A program made the position numbers and the translations under genes. The notes below the pieces were generated by a model. It was not told the origin of the DNA. It was given only the letters and a program-made list of their open reading frames with translations, and did no database searches. This document shows positions 56,388 through 64,000 of a DNA stretch of 64,000 nucleotides, in pieces (positions within the stretch are counted from its first letter, which is position 1; every line of letters starts with the position of its first letter). Source of the stretch: Kluyvera sp047971185 (GTDB lineage: Bacteria; Pseudomonadota; Gammaproteobacteria; Enterobacterales; Enterobacteriaceae); contig NZ_JBKDZH010000003.1 in assembly GCF_047971185.1 (NCBI RefSeq), positions 23,494-87,493 of the forward strand, read 5' to 3'.

Positions 56388-58067
56388 TCAAAACAGGGAA
56401 AGGTGTTCCGCCACCGGGCCAATCGCCAGGGCGGGAATAAAGGTCAGGGCGCCCACCAGCAGCACGGTGCCAATCAGCAGGCCAATAAACAGCGCGTCGT
56501 GCGTGGCGAGCGTACCCGGCGTTGCGGGCTGGATCTTTTTATTCACCAGCGATCCGGCAATCGCCAGCACCGGCACGATCACGCCGAAGCGGCCGATGAA
56601 CATGCACGCCGCCAGCAGGCAGTTCCAGAACGGCGTGTTGGCGCTGAGCCCGGCAAAGGCGCTGCCGTTGTTATTGGCGGCGGAGGAGACGGCGTACAGC
56701 ACTTCGCTAAAGCCGTGCGAGCCGGGGTTGGCCATGGCGCTGCGTCCGGCGTCGGTCATCATCGCCAGCGCGGTGCCGAGCAGTACCAGCGTCGGGGTGA
56801 CCAGAATCGCCAGCGCGGTCATTTTCATCTCCGGCACGTCGATTTTTTTGCCAAGATACTCCGGCGTGCGGCCAATCATCAGTCCGGCGATAAACACCGC
56901 CAGCAGCACGAACAGCAGCATGCCGTACAGGCCGGAACCGACGCCGCCGAACACCACTTCACCAATCTGCATCAGCCACAGCGGGATCATCCCACCCAGC
57001 GCGGTAAAGGAGTCATGCATGGCGTTCACCGCCCCGCAGGAGGCCGCCGTGGTGACCACCGCGTACAGGCTGCTGGCGAGAATGCCGAAGCGGCTTTCTT
57101 TGCCTTCCATATTGATGCTGCTGTCCGCACCGAAGGCCAGCAGATGCGGGTTGCCCCGCGTTTCTGCCCACATCACCACCGCCACGCAGACCACGAAGAT
57201 AAGGGTCATCGCCCACAGAATTGCCCGCCCCTGGCGGTTATCGCCTACCGCCTCGCCGAAGGCGAAGCACAGCGCCGCCGGGATCAGGAAGATCGCCAGC
57301 ATCTGCACGAAATTGGTCAGCGCCGTCGGGTTTTCGAACGGGTGTGAGGAGTTGGCGTTAAAGAAACCGCCGCCGTTGGTGCCCAGCATTTTGATCGCTT
57401 CCTGCGAGGCGACTGGCCCCATCGGCAGGAGCTGATGCGCGCCTTCCAGCGTGGTAAATGGCTGGTAGGGCAGGAGATTCTGCAATGCGCCTTGCTGAAT
57501 AAAGAACAGGGCCAGTACCAGCGAAATCGGCAGCAGCAGCCACAGGGTAATGCGGGTGATATCGACCCACGCGTTGCCTAACGTGCCGACGCTCTGGCGC
57601 GCAAACGCGCGGATCAGCGCAAACAGCACGGCGATACCGGTGGCGGCGGAAAGGAAGTTCTGCACCGTCAGCCCCGCCATCTGGCTAAAGTAGCTCAGGG
57701 TGGTTTCGCCGCTGTAGGACTGCCAGTTGGTGTTGCTGACAAAACTGACGGCGGTATTGAGCGCCAGGTGCCAGGAGAGGCCCGGCAGCCGCTGCGGGTT
57801 CAGCGGCAGATAGCCTTGCAGCATCAGCATGGCGAACAGCACGACCAGCCCGCACAGGTTGAGCAGCAAAATGGCGCTCACGTAACGCCCCCAGCCCATT
57901 TCCTGGCCGGAAACGCCGAGTACGCGCCACAGCACATTTTCAGTACGGGCCAGACCCGGCAGCGGTACGTCGCCGATCATCGCCGCCAGCATTTTGCCGA
58001 GCGGCCGAGCGAGAATAAACAGCACCAGCAGGAAGCTGGCGATGAGTAAAAATCCCTGAGCAGCCAT
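56388..58067 (-). CDS. kdpA: Potassium-transporting ATPase subunit KdpA
   Basis: 559 aa from the ATG at 58065-58067. K+ channel-like subunit with ten predicted helices and four pore-loop repeats whose filter segments can be seen: TNTNWQSYSGE (about 115), GTNGGGFFNANS (about 230), TTAASCGAVN (about 345) and ANNNGSAFAG (about 468). The ATG overlaps the kdpF stop by one base. The in-frame codons upstream of 58067 belong to the kdpF region and are not translated in this frame. Confidence 0.97.
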   Translation of the reverse strand: MAAQGFLLIASFLLVLFILARPLGKMLAAMIGDVPLPGLARTENVLWRVLGVSGQEMGWGRYVSAILLLNLCGLVVLFAMLMLQGYLPLNPQRLPGLSWHLALNTAVSFVSNTNWQSYSGETTLSYFSQMAGLTVQNFLSAATGIAVLFALIRAFARQSVGTLGNAWVDITRITLWLLLPISLVLALFFIQQGALQNLLPYQPFTTLEGAHQLLPMGPVASQEAIKMLGTNGGGFFNANSSHPFENPTALTNFVQMLAIFLIPAALCFAFGEAVGDNRQGRAILWAMTLIFVVCVAVVMWAETRGNPHLLAFGADSSINMEGKESRFGILASSLYAVVTTAASCGAVNAMHDSFTALGGMIPLWLMQIGEVVFGGVGSGLYGMLLFVLLAVFIAGLMIGRTPEYLGKKIDVPEMKMTALAILVTPTLVLLGTALAMMTDAGRSAMANPGSHGFSEVLYAVSSAANNNGSAFAGLSANTPFWNCLLAACMFIGRFGVIVPVLAIAGSLVNKKIQPATPGTLATHDALFIGLLIGTVLLVGALTFIPALAIGPVAEHLSLF

Positions 58068-58156
58068 CACAGCGCCTCCGCCTTCAAAAGGGCATACACC
58101 AGATACGCCAGTAACAGGAACACCAGCACCACGCCGGCTATTACGCCTGTAGTCAC
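58067..58156 (-). CDS. kdpF: Small membrane subunit KdpF
   Basis: 29 aa with a GTG start (58154-58156) and a TGA overlapping the kdpA ATG (TGATG). It reads MTTGVIAGVVLVFLLLAYLV and ends YALLKAEAL: one transmembrane helix, the same length as E. coli KdpF, which stabilises the Kdp complex. A GGAGG ribosome site sits upstream. It is the first gene of kdpFABCDE. Confidence 0.94.
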   Translation of the reverse strand: MTTGVIAGVVLVFLLLAYLVYALLKAEAL

Positions 58157-58461
58157 AATCCACCTCCGGATGGTTGAGTTATGGCGCTAAGCGTAGGATT
58201 TTGGGTGCAAAGATTTCGCAAAAATCATCGGGCGGGGTGTAAAAAAAGTATAAAAATGGCAAAAGCCACAATTTAACTAATGGTTAGTATTGATTTAACA
58301 ATCTCGTAACTAAGTTACGGCGTGAATGTAAAAAAAGACAAAATAGACCAGAAATAGTGGTCGGATGAGTAGTAAAATTACACAAAAAGCGGTACTCTTT
58401 TAGTCAGATTACTGAGTTTTATTTTCCGGCGAGCGTTGCCGGCCAACTTAGGGGAGAGAAT
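58157..58461 (-). promoter_or_regulatory. kdpFABC promoter region with KdpE site
   Basis: A 305-bp gap between divergent kdpF and ybfA. On the minus strand the T-rich run ATTTTTATACTTTTTTTACA at 58238-58257, followed by CCCCGCCCG, is the conserved KdpE-binding region as I recall it from E. coli. It ends about 80 bp before the kdpF start. Further out, 58305-58319 is a small dyad CGTAAC-TAA-GTTACG of unknown role. The ybfA promoter should lie at the right end; I cannot name its boxes. Confidence 0.7.
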
Positions 58462-58668
58462 ATGGAACTGTATAAGAAATATCCTGCGCATATCATAGTC
58501 ATGCGTCGTACTTTCGCCGTGGTGGCGGGAATTGTGGCGCTGCCGGTGATGCTGTTCTGGAAAGAACGCGCTCGTTTTTATAGCTATCTGCACCGCGTCT
58601 GGTCGAAAACCAGCGAGAAGCCGGTATGGATGGAACAGGCTGAAGAAGCGGCCTGCGACTTTTATTAA
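58462..58668 (+). CDS. ybfA: Small membrane-type protein YbfA
   Basis: 68 aa, same length as E. coli YbfA. One likely hydrophobic segment (about 13-33, TFAVVAGIVALPVMLFW) and a conserved soluble tail RARFYSYLHRVWSKTSEKPVWMEQAEE. Function unknown. Strong GGGGAGAG ribosome site. In E. coli K-12 the rhsC element separates it from phr; here phr is only 140 bp away. Confidence 0.9.
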   Translation: MELYKKYPAHIIVMRRTFAVVAGIVALPVMLFWKERARFYSYLHRVWSKTSEKPVWMEQAEEAACDFY

Positions 58669-58690
58669 TCGCTGTCGCCAGGAAATGACC

Positions 58691-58721
58691 GAAGCCGCGC
58701 CTGCAAAGGGGCGGCTTTTTT
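58691..58721 (+). terminator. ybfA terminator
   Basis: Stem AAGCCGC / GCGGCTT around a 12-nt loop, followed by six Ts, about 20 bp after the ybfA stop. Confidence 0.75.
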
Positions 58722-58775
58722 GTTTTGTCGGCAGTGCCAGTGTCGGAAAGGTGTGGTGAAATAATTGGTGTAATA

Positions 58776-58800
58776 TGAATGTATTAGTTAAATACATTCA
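58776..58800. promoter_or_regulatory. 25-bp palindrome directly upstream of phr
   Basis: TGAATGTATT and its exact complement AATACATTCA flank AGTTA. The dyad starts at the last base of a possible -10 box TAATAT (58771-58776) and ends at the AGGA ribosome site, 8 bp before the phr ATG. The position suits an operator; a bound dimer would block transcription or the start site. The regulator is unknown. Confidence 0.6.
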
Positions 58801-58808
58801 GGATTTTT

Positions 58809-60227
58809 ATGCCCACTCATCTGGTCTGGTTCCGCGCTGATTTGCGCCTGCATGACAATCTCGCCCTTGCCGCCGCCTGCCGCGATCCGCAGGCACAGGT
58901 GCTGGCGCTGTATATCGCCACCCCGCAACAGTGGGCGGCGCACGCCATGGCTCCTCGCCAGGCGGCCTATATTGCCGCGCAGCTGAACGCGCTTCGCCTG
59001 GCGCTGGCAGAGAAAAACATTCCGCTGGTGTTTCACGAGGTCGCCGATTTTGCGGCCAGCGTCGAGGTGCTACAGGACGTCTGTCAAACCCACGGCGTGA
59101 CGCATCTTTTTTACAACTATCAGTATGAATTCAACGAGCGCCAGCGCGATGCGGCGGTGGAGCGCCTGCTTTCTGACACGGTGTGTCAGGGCTTTGATGA
59201 TAGCGTGATCCTGGCGCCGGGCGCGGTGATGACCGGCAGCCACGAGATGTATAAAGTGTTTACACCGTATAAAAACGCCTGGCTGCGTCGGTTAAAGGAA
59301 CATCAGCCGGAGTGCGTTCGCGCGCCGTCTGTCCGCCATGCACCCGCGGTAGCCGCCTGCGACACCATTCAGTTTAACTATCCCCAGCAGGCCTTCGACG
59401 CAGCGCTGTTTCCCGCAGATGAAAAGGCGGCCATTGCGCAGCTACGCCATTTCTGCCAGCAGCAGGCAGCAGAGTATGAAGCCCAGCGCGATTTCCCGGC
59501 CATTGAGGGGACCAGCCGTCTATCGGCCTGCCTGGCCGTGGGCGTACTGTCGCCGCGCCAGTGCCTGCATCGGCTGCTGGCCGAACAGCCGCAGGCGCTC
59601 AACGGCGGCGCGGGGAGCGTCTGGCTTAACGAGCTTATCTGGCGCGAATTCTACCGCCACCTGCTGACTTATTATCCTGAATTATGCAAACACCGGCCGT
59701 TTATCGCCTGGACTGATGGCGTGCGCTGGAATACCGCACCGGAGGCGCTGAAGGTCTGGCAGCAAGGGGAAACCGGCTACCCGATTGTGGATGCCGCAAT
59801 GCGCCAGCTGAATAAAACCGGCTGGATGCACAACCGCCTGAGAATGATCGTCGCCAGTTTCCTGGTGAAGGACCTGCTGATCGACTGGCGGGAAGGGGAG
59901 CGCTACTTTATGTCGCAGCTGGTGGACGGCTGCCTGGCGGCCAATAACGGCGGCTGGCAGTGGGCGGCCTCCACCGGCACCGACGCCGCGCCTTATTTCC
60001 GTATCTTCAACCCGACTACCCAGGGCGAGCGGTTTGATAAAAGCGGCGCGTTTATTCGCCAATGGCTACCAGAATTGAAATCTGTCCCCGAGAAGGCGAT
60101 TCATCAGCCGTGGGCGTGGGCCGATAAGCAGGGCGTAAAACTGGATTATCCGCGACCGATCGTCGATCACGCTAAGGCGAGGGGGGAGACGTTGGCCGCC
60201 TATGAGGCGGCCAAAAAGCAGGCATAG
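58809..60227 (+). CDS. phrB: Deoxyribodipyrimidine photolyase
   Basis: 472 aa, exact E. coli length. Blue-light enzyme that splits cyclobutane pyrimidine dimers. The N-terminal antenna domain begins THLVWFRADLRLHDN; the C-terminal FAD domain holds WLNELIWREFYRHLL (about 277-291), the TGYPIVDAAMRQLNKTGWMHNRLRMI region (about 325-350) and the WQWAASTGTDAAPYFRIFNP motif (about 383-402), including the electron-transfer Trp residues. It is preceded by a 25-bp palindrome and followed convergently by dtpD. The ybgA gene that precedes phr in E. coli is absent. Confidence 0.97.
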   Translation: MPTHLVWFRADLRLHDNLALAAACRDPQAQVLALYIATPQQWAAHAMAPRQAAYIAAQLNALRLALAEKNIPLVFHEVADFAASVEVLQDVCQTHGVTHLFYNYQYEFNERQRDAAVERLLSDTVCQGFDDSVILAPGAVMTGSHEMYKVFTPYKNAWLRRLKEHQPECVRAPSVRHAPAVAACDTIQFNYPQQAFDAALFPADEKAAIAQLRHFCQQQAAEYEAQRDFPAIEGTSRLSACLAVGVLSPRQCLHRLLAEQPQALNGGAGSVWLNELIWREFYRHLLTYYPELCKHRPFIAWTDGVRWNTAPEALKVWQQGETGYPIVDAAMRQLNKTGWMHNRLRMIVASFLVKDLLIDWREGERYFMSQLVDGCLAANNGGWQWAASTGTDAAPYFRIFNPTTQGERFDKSGAFIRQWLPELKSVPEKAIHQPWAWADKQGVKLDYPRPIVDHAKARGETLAAYEAAKKQA

Positions 60228-60237
60228 CCGGGAAAGA

Positions 60238-61719
60238 TTACGCTTCCGCCGCCAGGCGACGGCTGCGCACTTTCACCGAGTGATACAGCCAGATGACCAG
60301 CACCACGCCCACGCAGGCCAGCGCGCCCCAGGTGATTTGGCTGAAGACGTCGATATAGGCGTTAATCGAATAGTCTGCCGCGCCTGCGGAGTCGAACGAC
60401 GCCTGCGACGTCTGGTCGGCTATGATGCCGGCCACATAGTTTGCCACCGCGCCGGAAAGCAGCATGTAGATGCCAGTCAGCACGCCGGTGACGCCCGGGA
60501 TCTGGATGCGGGTGATCTGCGACATGGCCACCGGGTCGATAAACAGCTCGGCAAAGCCCATCACCGACAGCCCCAGCAGCATCAGCGGCATGGAGGAATG
60601 ACCGTAGGTTGCCGACCAGCGGGCGCTCAGGGTCAGAATACAGAACCCGGCGCTCATCAGGCCCAGACCCAGCGCGTATTTGCCCCAGATACGCAGGTCG
60701 CGGTTGCGGGTGACCTGCTCTTTAATCAGCCACGCCAACACCACGCCGCACAGCATGACCGCAAAGGCGTTGACCGACTGGAACATGGCGGTCGGCACTT
60801 CATAGCCCAGCACGTCACGGTTAACGAAACGGTCGATATACAGGCTGATTGAGCTGCCGCCCTGCTGGGCAAAGGCCCAGAACAACAGGCTGAAGAAGGT
60901 GAGCACCACGATCAGACGCAGGTCCTTACGCTGCTCGGCGGTTTCGGCGCGACGGTAAATCTTCGCCAGCACCGCCAGGCCGATAATCGACGCGGCGATC
61001 AGCGCATACACCGACCACTCCTGCCAGAACAGCACGGTGATAAACAGCGGCGCGACCACCAGCAGCACCAGCAGCCAGCCCCAGTTCGGCAGCAGGAAGC
61101 TGCGTGCGCACAGCACCTCTTTGTTTACCCCACGGGTGTGGGCAAAGTGGCGGCGTCCGCTGATGAAAATGACCAGCCCGGCCAGCATCCCGACGGCGGC
61201 CAGCGTAAAGCCCATCGCCCAGCTATACTGCTCTTGCGCGAAGCCACAGGCGATAGGCGCAATGATGGAACCGACGTTGCCCGCGGCGTACATCAGCGAG
61301 AAGCCGCCGTCGCGACGCGGGTCGGTCGGTTCGTACAGTTCGCCCAGCAGGCAGCTGACGTTGGATTTAAACAGCCCGTAGCCGCAGACAATAATCGCCA
61401 GCGACAGATACAGGAACATTGGCGCAATTTCGCTGGCGCCGAGCACCATATGGCCAACGACCATCAACAGCGCGCCGAGCATCACCGCCACGCGGTTGCC
61501 GAGCACTTTATCCGCCAGGTAGCCGCCGAGGATGGGTGTAACGTACACCAGCGAGCAGTAGGCGCTGAACAATTCGTAGGCGTGGGTATCGTTGTATTTC
61601 AGCTGATTGGTGAGATACAGAATCAGCAGCGCGCGCATGCCATAGAAGCTGAAGTATTCCCAGATTTGCAGGGCGACGACGTAATAAATCGCCTTTGGCT
61701 GCGATTGTGATTTATTCAT
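60238..61719 (-). CDS. dtpD: Dipeptide permease DtpD (POT family)
   Basis: 493 aa from the ATG at 61717-61719, exact E. coli length; 11 codons upstream have no match. Proton-coupled peptide transporter with 14 predicted helices. The POT signature ExxER region is replaced by the DtpD-type YFSFYGMRALLILYLT (about 22-37), and the second signature GGFSLMYAAGNVGSIIAPI lies near 138-156. It is alone, facing ybgI across a 281-bp gap. Confidence 0.95.
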   Translation of the reverse strand: MNKSQSQPKAIYYVVALQIWEYFSFYGMRALLILYLTNQLKYNDTHAYELFSAYCSLVYVTPILGGYLADKVLGNRVAVMLGALLMVVGHMVLGASEIAPMFLYLSLAIIVCGYGLFKSNVSCLLGELYEPTDPRRDGGFSLMYAAGNVGSIIAPIACGFAQEQYSWAMGFTLAAVGMLAGLVIFISGRRHFAHTRGVNKEVLCARSFLLPNWGWLLVLLVVAPLFITVLFWQEWSVYALIAASIIGLAVLAKIYRRAETAEQRKDLRLIVVLTFFSLLFWAFAQQGGSSISLYIDRFVNRDVLGYEVPTAMFQSVNAFAVMLCGVVLAWLIKEQVTRNRDLRIWGKYALGLGLMSAGFCILTLSARWSATYGHSSMPLMLLGLSVMGFAELFIDPVAMSQITRIQIPGVTGVLTGIYMLLSGAVANYVAGIIADQTSQASFDSAGAADYSINAYIDVFSQITWGALACVGVVLVIWLYHSVKVRSRRLAAEA

Positions 61720-61781
61720 TGCACATTTGACCTCGAAACCCGGCAACGGCATGCTGCGTAAGGCTTTGTTTCATTTATGTA

Positions 61782-61805
61782 ATAATACGTAGAAAAGCGT
61801 ATTAT
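61782..61805. promoter_or_regulatory. Small dyad upstream of dtpD
   Basis: ATAATACG / CGTATTAT with an 8-nt spacer, about 65-85 bp upstream of the dtpD start. It could be an operator or a hairpin in the 5' leader. The remaining gap up to 62000 is A/T-rich and holds no gene. Confidence 0.35.
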
Positions 61806-62000
61806 CTTTGTAATATGCGGTATGGTTGCATAAATATACATGATCCTGGTCACATGAAAAGAGACAAATCGTGTTATCTAAGCAATAAATTTGCGTATTT
61901 AAGCGGTACTTTGGTGGGTGTAACAAATTGTGTATCGACGAACGCCCTGCGTAACGCTATTTTATTCTGTTGAACAGCATCGAAGGCGAAGGGAGTGATA

Positions 62001-62744
62001 ATGAAAAATACCGAGCTAGAACAACTCATTAACGAGAAACTCAACGTTTCCGCCTTTAGCGATTACGCGCCTAACGGGCTGCAGGTTGAGGGGCGTGAAA
62101 CGGTGCAGAAGATTGTCACCGGAGTGACGGCCAGCCAGGCGCTGATTGATGAGGCCGTTCGCCAGCAGGCGGATGCGATAATTGTGCATCACGGCTATTT
62201 CTGGAAGGGCGAGTCGCCGGTGATCCGCGGGATGAAACGCAATCGCCTGAAGGCGCTGCTGGCGAACGACATTAACCTGTACGGCTGGCATCTGCCGCTG
62301 GACGCGCATCCTGAGCTGGGCAATAACGTCCAGCTGGCGCAGCTGCTGGGGATTAACGTGCAGGGGGAAGTTGAACCGCTGGTGCCGTGGGGCGAGCTGT
62401 CGATGCCGGTTTCCGGCCTCGAGCTGGCTTCGTGGATTGAAGCTCGTCTCGGGCGCAAGCCGTTGTGGAGCGGCGATACCGGGCCGGATAAAGTTTCACG
62501 CGTTGCCTGGTGTACCGGCGGCGGCCAGGGCTTTATCGATAGCGCCGCGCGTTTTGGCGTTGATGCGTTTATTACCGGCGAAGTGTCGGAACAAACCATC
62601 CATTCCGCTCGTGAACAGGGGCTGCATTTCTATGCCGCGGGCCATCATGCCACCGAACGCGGTGGGATCCGCGCGCTGAGCGAATGGCTCAACGAGACGA
62701 CCGATCTGGATGTAACCTTTGTTGATATCCCCAATCCGGCCTGA
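62001..62744 (+). CDS. ybgI: NIF3-family metal-binding protein YbgI
   Basis: 247 aa from the ATG at 62001, exact E. coli length (a GTG two codons upstream is possible). Duf34/NIF3 superfamily: a dinuclear metal site is expected from IIVHHGYFWKGE (His63/His64 region), WHLPLDAHPELGNN (about 95-108) and the C-terminal GHHATERGG (His near 215). The family is hexameric, annotated as GTP cyclohydrolase-like, with unclear function. It heads the ybgI-pxpB-pxpC run. Confidence 0.94.
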   Translation: MKNTELEQLINEKLNVSAFSDYAPNGLQVEGRETVQKIVTGVTASQALIDEAVRQQADAIIVHHGYFWKGESPVIRGMKRNRLKALLANDINLYGWHLPLDAHPELGNNVQLAQLLGINVQGEVEPLVPWGELSMPVSGLELASWIEARLGRKPLWSGDTGPDKVSRVAWCTGGGQGFIDSAARFGVDAFITGEVSEQTIHSAREQGLHFYAAGHHATERGGIRALSEWLNETTDLDVTFVDIPNPA

Positions 62745-62759
62745 TGATGAGGAAATAAA

Positions 62760-63416
62760 GTGCAGCGAGCGCGTTGTTATCTGTTAGGTGAAACGGCGGT
62801 GGTACTGGAACTGGAGCCGCCGGTCACGCTGGCGGCGCAAAAGCGGGTCTGGCGATTGGCCCAGCGTCTGGCGGAGATGCCCAACGTGGTTGATGCCATT
62901 CCTGGGATGAATAATATCACCGTCACGCTGCGCCAGCCGGAGACGCAGGCGCTGGACGCTATTGAGCGTTTACAGCGCTGGTGGGAAGAGAGCGAGGCGC
63001 TGGAACCGGCGTCGCGGCAAATGGAGATTCCGGTCATCTACGGCGGCGACAGCGGCCCGGATCTGCCGGAGGTGGCGCGGCTGAGCGGCTTGACGGAAAA
63101 GCAGGTAGTTGAGCTGCACGCGTCGGTGGACTACGTGGTGTGGTTTCTCGGCTTCCAGCCCGGTTTCCCTTATCTCGGTGGCCTGCCGGAGCCGCTGCAT
63201 ATGCCGCGCCGCGCGGAGCCGAGGCTGAAGGTGCCCGCCGGGTCGCTGGGTATCGGCGGCGCGCAAACCGGGATTTATCCGCTGGCCACGCCCGGCGGCT
63301 GGCAGCTGATTGGCCGCACCCCGCTGGCGCTTTTTTCGCCGAATCGTGACGATCCTATCCTGCTGCGCCCCGGCGATACGGTGCGCTTTGTGCCGCAAAA
63401 GGAGGGCATATGCTAA
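62760..63416 (+). CDS. pxpB: 5-oxoprolinase subunit PxpB
   Basis: 218 aa with a GTG start (62760) and GAGG before it. It belongs to the KipI family; with PxpA and PxpC it forms the ATP-dependent prokaryotic 5-oxoprolinase that opens 5-oxoproline to glutamate. Conserved segments IPGMNNITV (about 44-52), WFLGFQPGFPYLGGLPE (about 129-145) and LATPGGWQLIGRTPL (about 177-191) are intact. Its stop overlaps the pxpC start. Confidence 0.95.
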   Translation: MQRARCYLLGETAVVLELEPPVTLAAQKRVWRLAQRLAEMPNVVDAIPGMNNITVTLRQPETQALDAIERLQRWWEESEALEPASRQMEIPVIYGGDSGPDLPEVARLSGLTEKQVVELHASVDYVVWFLGFQPGFPYLGGLPEPLHMPRRAEPRLKVPAGSLGIGGAQTGIYPLATPGGWQLIGRTPLALFSPNRDDPILLRPGDTVRFVPQKEGIC

Positions 63417-64000
63417 AGGTCATTCGCGCGGGCATGTATACCTCGGTGCAGGACGGCGGGCGCGACGGGATGCGCCAGCTGGGCGTAAGCCGCTGCGGGG
63501 CGATGGATAAACCGGCGCTGATCGCGGCCAACCTGCTGGTGGGCAACGAGGCCAACGCGGCGGCGCTGGAAATTACCCTGGGTGCGGCGGCGTTTCAATT
63601 TGCCCGCGACGGCTGGTTTGCGCTGACCGGCGCGGGCTGCGAGGCAACGCTCGACGGTGAAGCGGTGTGGAGCGGCTGGCGTCACTGGGCCGTGGCCGGG
63701 CAGACGCTCACGCTGCATCGTCCCCAGCACGGTATTCGCAGCTACCTGGCGCTGGCGGGCGGCATTGATGTGCCGATGGTGCTGGGTTCACGCAGCACCG
63801 ACCTCAACGCCGGGATCGGCGGCCTGGAAGGGCGGCGGCTGCGGGATGGTGACGTGCTGCCGCTCGGCAAACCATTGCGTAGCTTTCGCGAGCCGCGCGG
63901 CGTGAAGCCGCTGCTGGCCAGCAACCGCATCCGCGCGCTGCCGGGGCCGGAATATCATGAGTTTGACGAGGTGTCGCAGGCGGCCTTCTGGCGCTCGCCC
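63410..64000 (+). CDS. pxpC: 5-oxoprolinase subunit PxpC, 5' part
   Basis: 197 codons are present; the gene runs off the right edge (family length about 310). KipA/biotin-dependent carboxylase-like fold: SVQDGGRDGMRQLGVSRCGAMD (about 12-33) and LEITLGAAAFQF (about 53-64) with YLALAGGIDVPMVLGSRSTD (about 109-128). It overlaps pxpB by 7 bp and has GGAGG 5 nt before the ATG, so the two subunits are made together. pxpA is expected to the right. Confidence 0.95.
   Translation, partial: MLKVIRAGMYTSVQDGGRDGMRQLGVSRCGAMDKPALIAANLLVGNEANAAALEITLGAAAFQFARDGWFALTGAGCEATLDGEAVWSGWRHWAVAGQTLTLHRPQHGIRSYLALAGGIDVPMVLGSRSTDLNAGIGGLEGRRLRDGDVLPLGKPLRSFREPRGVKPLLASNRIRALPGPEYHEFDEVSQAAFWRSP

Noticed and set aside
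58068..58163. 32-codon N-terminal extension of KdpA
   Set aside because: This DNA encodes KdpF in another frame, with a proper start, stop and membrane helix; KdpA homology starts at MAAQGFL.

Overview
The window is chromosomal DNA from an enteric gammaproteobacterium, most likely of the Klebsiella/Raoultella/Enterobacter group. Nearly every gene has an obvious Escherichia coli counterpart of near-identical length, in the order of the E. coli rlpA-to-pxpC segment. Three traits point away from E. coli K-12: a tcuRABC tricarballylate cluster between chiQ and fur, GTAGCCCGG-type REP elements, and absence of the hscC/djlC cluster (between ybeL and rihA in K-12) and of the rhsC region (between ybfA and phr). 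These placements are from memory of the E. coli map; no database search was possible.

Layout. 1-9665 (minus strand): cell-wall and housekeeping genes rlpA(partial)-rodA-mrdA-rlmH-rsfS, then cobC-nadD-holA-lptE-leuS. 9891-14731: ybeL, rihA and the glutamate/aspartate ABC transporter gltIJKL, with a SroC-like RNA and terminator between gltI and gltJ and NtrC-like and GcvB-target-like sequences upstream of gltI. 15135-20744: lnt-corC-ybeY-ybeZ (membrane lipoprotein maturation and ribosome/RNA quality control) and miaB; ubiF is divergent. 22144-22915: seven-gene tRNA operon metT-leuW-glnU-glnW-metU-glnV-glnX with a decayed tRNA-Gln fragment. 23196-31477: asnB, then the N-acetylglucosamine regulon nagBACD with divergent nagE and recognisable CRP and NagC sites. 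31661-35519: glnS and the chitooligosaccharide porin operon chiPQ with NagC and ChiX sites. 35572-40476: tcuRABC. 40594-45643: fur (with uof leader ORF), fldA, ybfE, ybfF, seqA, pgm. 45685-50089: a NimA-like flavin-binding protein and the ornithine decarboxylation system speFL-speF-potE. 50369-58156: the high-affinity potassium system kdpFABCDE. 58462-64000: ybfA, phr, dtpD, ybgI, pxpB and the start of pxpC.

Functional links. nagE/nagBA and chiPQ share NagC control and feed amino-sugar into central metabolism. speF and potE form ornithine/putrescine exchange under control of an ornithine-sensing arrest peptide. kdpDE regulates kdpFABC. tcuA/tcuB oxidise tricarballylate imported by tcuC under tcuR.

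No mobile element, prophage, CRISPR array, toxin-antitoxin or defence island was seen, and I found no convincing undescribed multi-gene system. The items most worth checking are small: a 25-bp palindrome directly in front of phr, a 23-bp palindrome between nagD and asnB, the tRNA-Gln remnant, a weakened LexA box at ybfE, the overlap of the uof start with a fur promoter -10, and a long-range hairpin in the speF leader.
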